From Monosporascus cannonballus (lineage: Eukaryota > Ascomycota > Sordariomycetes > Xylariales): 64,000 bases of DNA. A program made the translations under genes and the position numbers. The stretch covers positions 1-64,000 of the forward strand of contig QJNS01000018.1 of assembly GCA_004154925.1 (NCBI GenBank), read 5' to 3'. Each line of letters opens with the position of its first letter. Within the stretch, counting starts at the first letter, position 1. Under the pieces are notes generated by a model. The model worked only from the letters and a program-made list of their open reading frames with translations, ran no database searches and was not told the origin of the DNA. Shown here piece after piece: positions 60,601-64,000 of this stretch.

Positions 60601-63600
60601 CAGAGTCGGTGCTAACCCTAGCTGGCACCATCTTCCTGCAGGGCCAGGACGTTTCGTTTGACAAAGTCAACGGAATCAATTCTGATAAGGAGTGCCCACC
60701 CAGCAGCCGCCCTCGGGTGGTACATGACCTGCCGAAATACCGCTGGACATACTCGGATACGCCTCTGTGGGCCGAGCCTCGCGAGAGTGTCGAGTTCCGA
60801 AACCGCGTGCACCAACGTCACGAACTGTTGGGATCGCTCGTCCCCGGAGGCAACGGTGTTGAGAAACAGTGGAGGAATATCTTCCGACTGGAAGAGGCCG
60901 CGTGGATGGAGGACCACAAGCTAGAAAATACGGTCGTCTTCCCCGCCGCCGGGTACATGGCCATGGCCATTGAAGCAGTGATGCAGACTGCGGGAACAGA
61001 AGGGTGCGGAGCAGTCCACTTCAGGAACTTCAACATCCTGGCAGCCCTTGCCATCTCGACCGACCCGTCAGCCAAGCTAGAACTACACACTTCCCTGAAG
61101 CCGGCCCAGATCTCCTACGCGACGAGCTCGAAGACCTGGTGGGACATCAGCATTGTGTCATTCACCGGTGGAATCTCCACCGTCCACGTCAACAGCATGG
61201 TCGGAGTGACGACCGATAAGACGAGAATCGAGGCTAGAGTCGACACGTTCGAGAAGACTCTGGCTTCAACGGCACCGCGGGTCTGGTACGAGGCCTTGAT
61301 AAGGGAAGGCTTGAACTTCGGGCCCGCTTTCCGCTCAATCATAGACTTCTCCGTGGATCGGATGAGGAAGCTAAACCAGTGCCGCTCCCTGACACGGCTA
61401 TTGCGGAGTACGCCAAACGAGGATTACCCTATCCACCCCGTCACCATCGACGCCATGCTGCAGACCTCTATAATCGCTGTCACCGCGGGGACTCCAGAGA
61501 TTCTGCGGGCGATCGTCCCAACGAGAATCGGCGCCGCCACTTTCCTCGTGGGGGGTCACGAGGCAGACCAACCTGTCCGCATCTGCTCCAACGCTACCGC
61601 TGCCGGGTTTGGAGCTTCTATCATGAATGCGGAGCTGCGCAACGAATCCGGTGATGTGATAGTGCAACTACAGGACGTTCGAGCGGCCCCTTATCAGGCG
61701 GCGACACGCCTCAACATGACTGAGCAACAACGTCATCCCATGCTCCGAGTGCTGTGGAAGCCAGACACGGCCCCAGGGTCTTTGGATTCCTCCGGCTTGA
61801 CTCGGTACCTTGACAGCTTTTCTTGTGACCCTCGTGCTGGTATTTTTGATGAGGGCTCGCTGAAGTTGCTTGGATGTATAAGTCTTCTCAGCCACAAGAA
61901 TCCTTCCCTCCGCGTGCTTGAGATCGGTGATGGGTCTTCAGAGCTCGCTAGCGCCACCCTAGATATGCTTCAGGGCAACTCCGCATTCCCGCGGCTGCTG
62001 TCCTACGGAGTCGGCAGACTTGATGAAAACGGTCGATTGCTCGTCTCGGATGTGAACATCAAGACCGGTGAAATATCCAAGGAGACCGATGCTGGCGAGG
62101 ATGAAATCTATGATGTTATTTTATTCGCCTCCAGTCGCACAGCCCATGAGTCGTTTGAGAAGAGCTTGGATGCCGTCCAAAACGTTATCGCACCACGGGG
62201 CGCTTTGCTTGCGCTGCTGGACCGGACTTCGAAAATTGACTTGCAGCGATCCAAGCTGGTCCCAGTGCTTTCCGAGCTTGCAGGCGAACAAGGCTCCATA
62301 TTGCTGGCGCAGAAAACCATGGATGACGAAGTCTACAAGTGTTTCGATGATAGCCACTTGTACATCGTCTATAGGTACCAAGGTCCCCTCCTCGAGACAG
62401 TGGTCCACGAGTTGAAAGCAGTGTCCAACCGAGATCCGGTCATGCTAAGGCTCGAGGACGTCAAGGCCGGGTCCGTGTCACCCGGCGCCATCGTCGTTTC
62501 CTTCCTGGAGCTGGAAGAACCGTTACTGGCTACCAGCACGGACGCAGAAATGCGCGCCGTGAAGGAAATAACCGACAATGCCTCGGCTCTCGTGTGGATC
62601 ACCGGAGGAGGGCTGCTCACGGGCAGTGCGCCGACTAGGGGGCTCGCGTCCGGGCTCTCGCGGGCCGTCATGGTGGAACAGCCCGCGCTCAAATTTGTTA
62701 CGTTCGACGTTGACGATATCCACACCAAGGTGGAGCTCACGAGCCGTAACATTATCAATACACTGTTGAGGTCGAGTATTGGCGGGGAAGACCGCGAATT
62801 CGTGCAGAAGGACGGCGTTGTGCATATCAGCCGTTATGCGCCAGATGACGGACTGAACGAGCTATTCGGACAGAAACAGGGGCTACAGGCCCGGCGAATG
62901 ACGTTGGAGGAGGCGAATAACGTGCAGCTAGCGATCGGCGTCGATGGGCAGCTCGATTCCCTCTTCTTCAAGCAGATACCAGCTTCGCAGGCCCTCGGCC
63001 CGGACGATGTGGAGGTCGAGGTACGGGCCGTCGGTTTGAACGCCAAAGACTATTTCGCCGTCATGGGCAGGGTCGACACGAGAGACGCAACCTGCACCCT
63101 CGAACACTGCGGAATCGTACGGCGGACGGGTTCCAGCGTCGAGGCCTTGAGAGCCGGGGATCGCGTCGTGGTGATGGCTCCCGGAAAGTTTAAGGCGTTC
63201 GAGGTCGTTCCGTCCTGGGCCTGTCAGAAGCTGGGGGCAGCGGAAGACATGAACGTCATGAGCACGCTGCCTCTCGTTTACTCTACGGCGATTTACGCCC
63301 TGCAGAGCCGGGCGAACCTGCAGCCAGGGGAGAGCATCCTGATCCACTCCGGGGCTAGCGCGGTGGGCATGGCATCGATACAGCTCGCCCACCAGGCCGG
63401 TGCCGAGGTGTACACGACGGTCTCGAGCGCGGAGAAGAAGAGGTACCTCGTGGAGACGTTCGGCGTGCGGCCCGAGAACGTGTTCAGCTCGCGCGACGTC
63501 TCATTCGCCGAGGACCTCCTGAGGGCAACGCGCGGCCGCGGCGTCGACGTCGTGCTCAACTCGCTCGCCGGCGAGCTGCTGCACGCGAGCTGGCGGTGCT

Positions 63601-64000
63601 GCGCCGAGTTCGGCCGCTTCGTCGAGATCGGCAAGCGCGACCTCGCCGACGCCGGCGGCCTGGCCATGGAGCAGTTCCTTGGGAGCGCCACCTTCACCGC
63701 GTTCGACCTGACGGACTTCTACTACTCGAGCAACCCGGCGCGCAACAGGACCTGGGCGTCGCTGCTGGCCCGGGTGGTGGAGCTGTACAGGCAAGGGAGG
63801 ATCCGCGCCTTCCCGTCGCAGATATTCGACGTCGCGGATGTCACGGGCGCTTTCAGGGTCGCTGGATCGTCGGCCAAGATAGGAAAGGTGAGTCGGCGAT
63901 CTGCTATCAACTTACGCTGTCCGGGCAGTGAGCTTCGTATATTCACCATCACGCTAACACGAACGCTTAGGTCGTCGTGAACCTGGAGAATCCCAGGTCT
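57643..64000 (+). CDS. Highly reducing polyketide synthase, 3' end beyond the window
   Basis: Iterative type I PKS, partial: KR and ACP would lie past 64000. Inferred exons: 57643-57739, 57798-58094, 58272-58884, 58938-59139, 59198-63887 and 63971 onward. KS: IAVVGMACRLPG, DTACSSTLYCL (catalytic Cys), ECHGTGTPVGDP and KPNLGHSEAASG (His pair). MAT: FIFTGQGAQWPEMG and VLGHSSGEIAAA near residue 648. DH: HELLGSLVPGG, MEDHKLENTVVFPAAGY near 976, with Asn where HxxxGxxxxP has Gly, and HPVTIDAMLQ (Asp). Methyltransferase region near 1308 has a degenerate motif (LEIGDGSSEL for LEIGxGTG). ER: VGLNAKDYFAVMG, ILIHSGASAVGMASIQ (NADPH). The junction 58094/58272 is one base out of phase and meets a TAA within six codons, so the gene may be broken or contain an unrecognised small exon. 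Product unknown. Confidence 0.9.

Noticed and set aside
62369..63794. Minus-strand frames opposite the PKS ER domain
   Set aside because: The plus strand encodes a clear enoylreductase; the opposite frames have no recognisable motif.

Overview
The window is nuclear DNA of a filamentous ascomycete (Pezizomycotina, most likely a Sordariomycete). The evidence is short introns (40-180 nt) with GTRNGY donors and CTRAC-like branch points, GC-rich exons, AT-rich intergenic DNA, and fungal housekeeping families. I cannot name the species. I saw no tRNA, rRNA or CRISPR array. Gene models were built by reading exons and splice sites by eye.

Left two thirds (about 0.3-41.6 kb) is a mostly conserved, intact gene block: Sfi1 (-), a small NDUFAF8-like twin-CxnC protein (+), cytosolic isoleucyl-tRNA synthetase (-), the MO25/Hym1 scaffold (+), the SWI/SNF subunit Snf12 (-), a PDK1-type AGC kinase (+), two uncharacterised proteins (+), a BTB/POZ protein (+), a Yen1/GEN1-type Holliday junction resolvase (-), the dynactin Arp10 (+) and a tannase/feruloyl esterase (-). 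Several pairs are divergent and share short intergenic regions. Between Hym1 and Snf12 lies 4.7 kb of gene-poor DNA with diverged repeat copies that differ largely by transitions, as expected of RIP-damaged repeats.

Right third (about 43.5-64 kb) is accessory-like: a non-canonical RidA-family protein (-), a decayed unknown gene (-), a seven-exon Myb-repeat protein (+), an alpha/beta hydrolase broken by a one-base frame shift (-), an AT-rich relic region, a HeLo-like/NACHT/ankyrin NLR-type receptor (+), and the first two thirds of a highly reducing polyketide synthase (+: KS, MAT, DH, degenerate methyltransferase, ER), cut by the window edge before KR and ACP.

The most notable signal is that four neighbouring accessory genes (unknown gene, Myb, hydrolase, PKS) each show one apparent single-base frame break, while the core genes read through cleanly. 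Either this block is decaying (a silenced metabolite cluster) or the consensus has local indel errors; RNA reads and raw-read pile-ups would decide. No system that is clearly undescribed was found; the NLR beside the PKS is the most interesting pairing.
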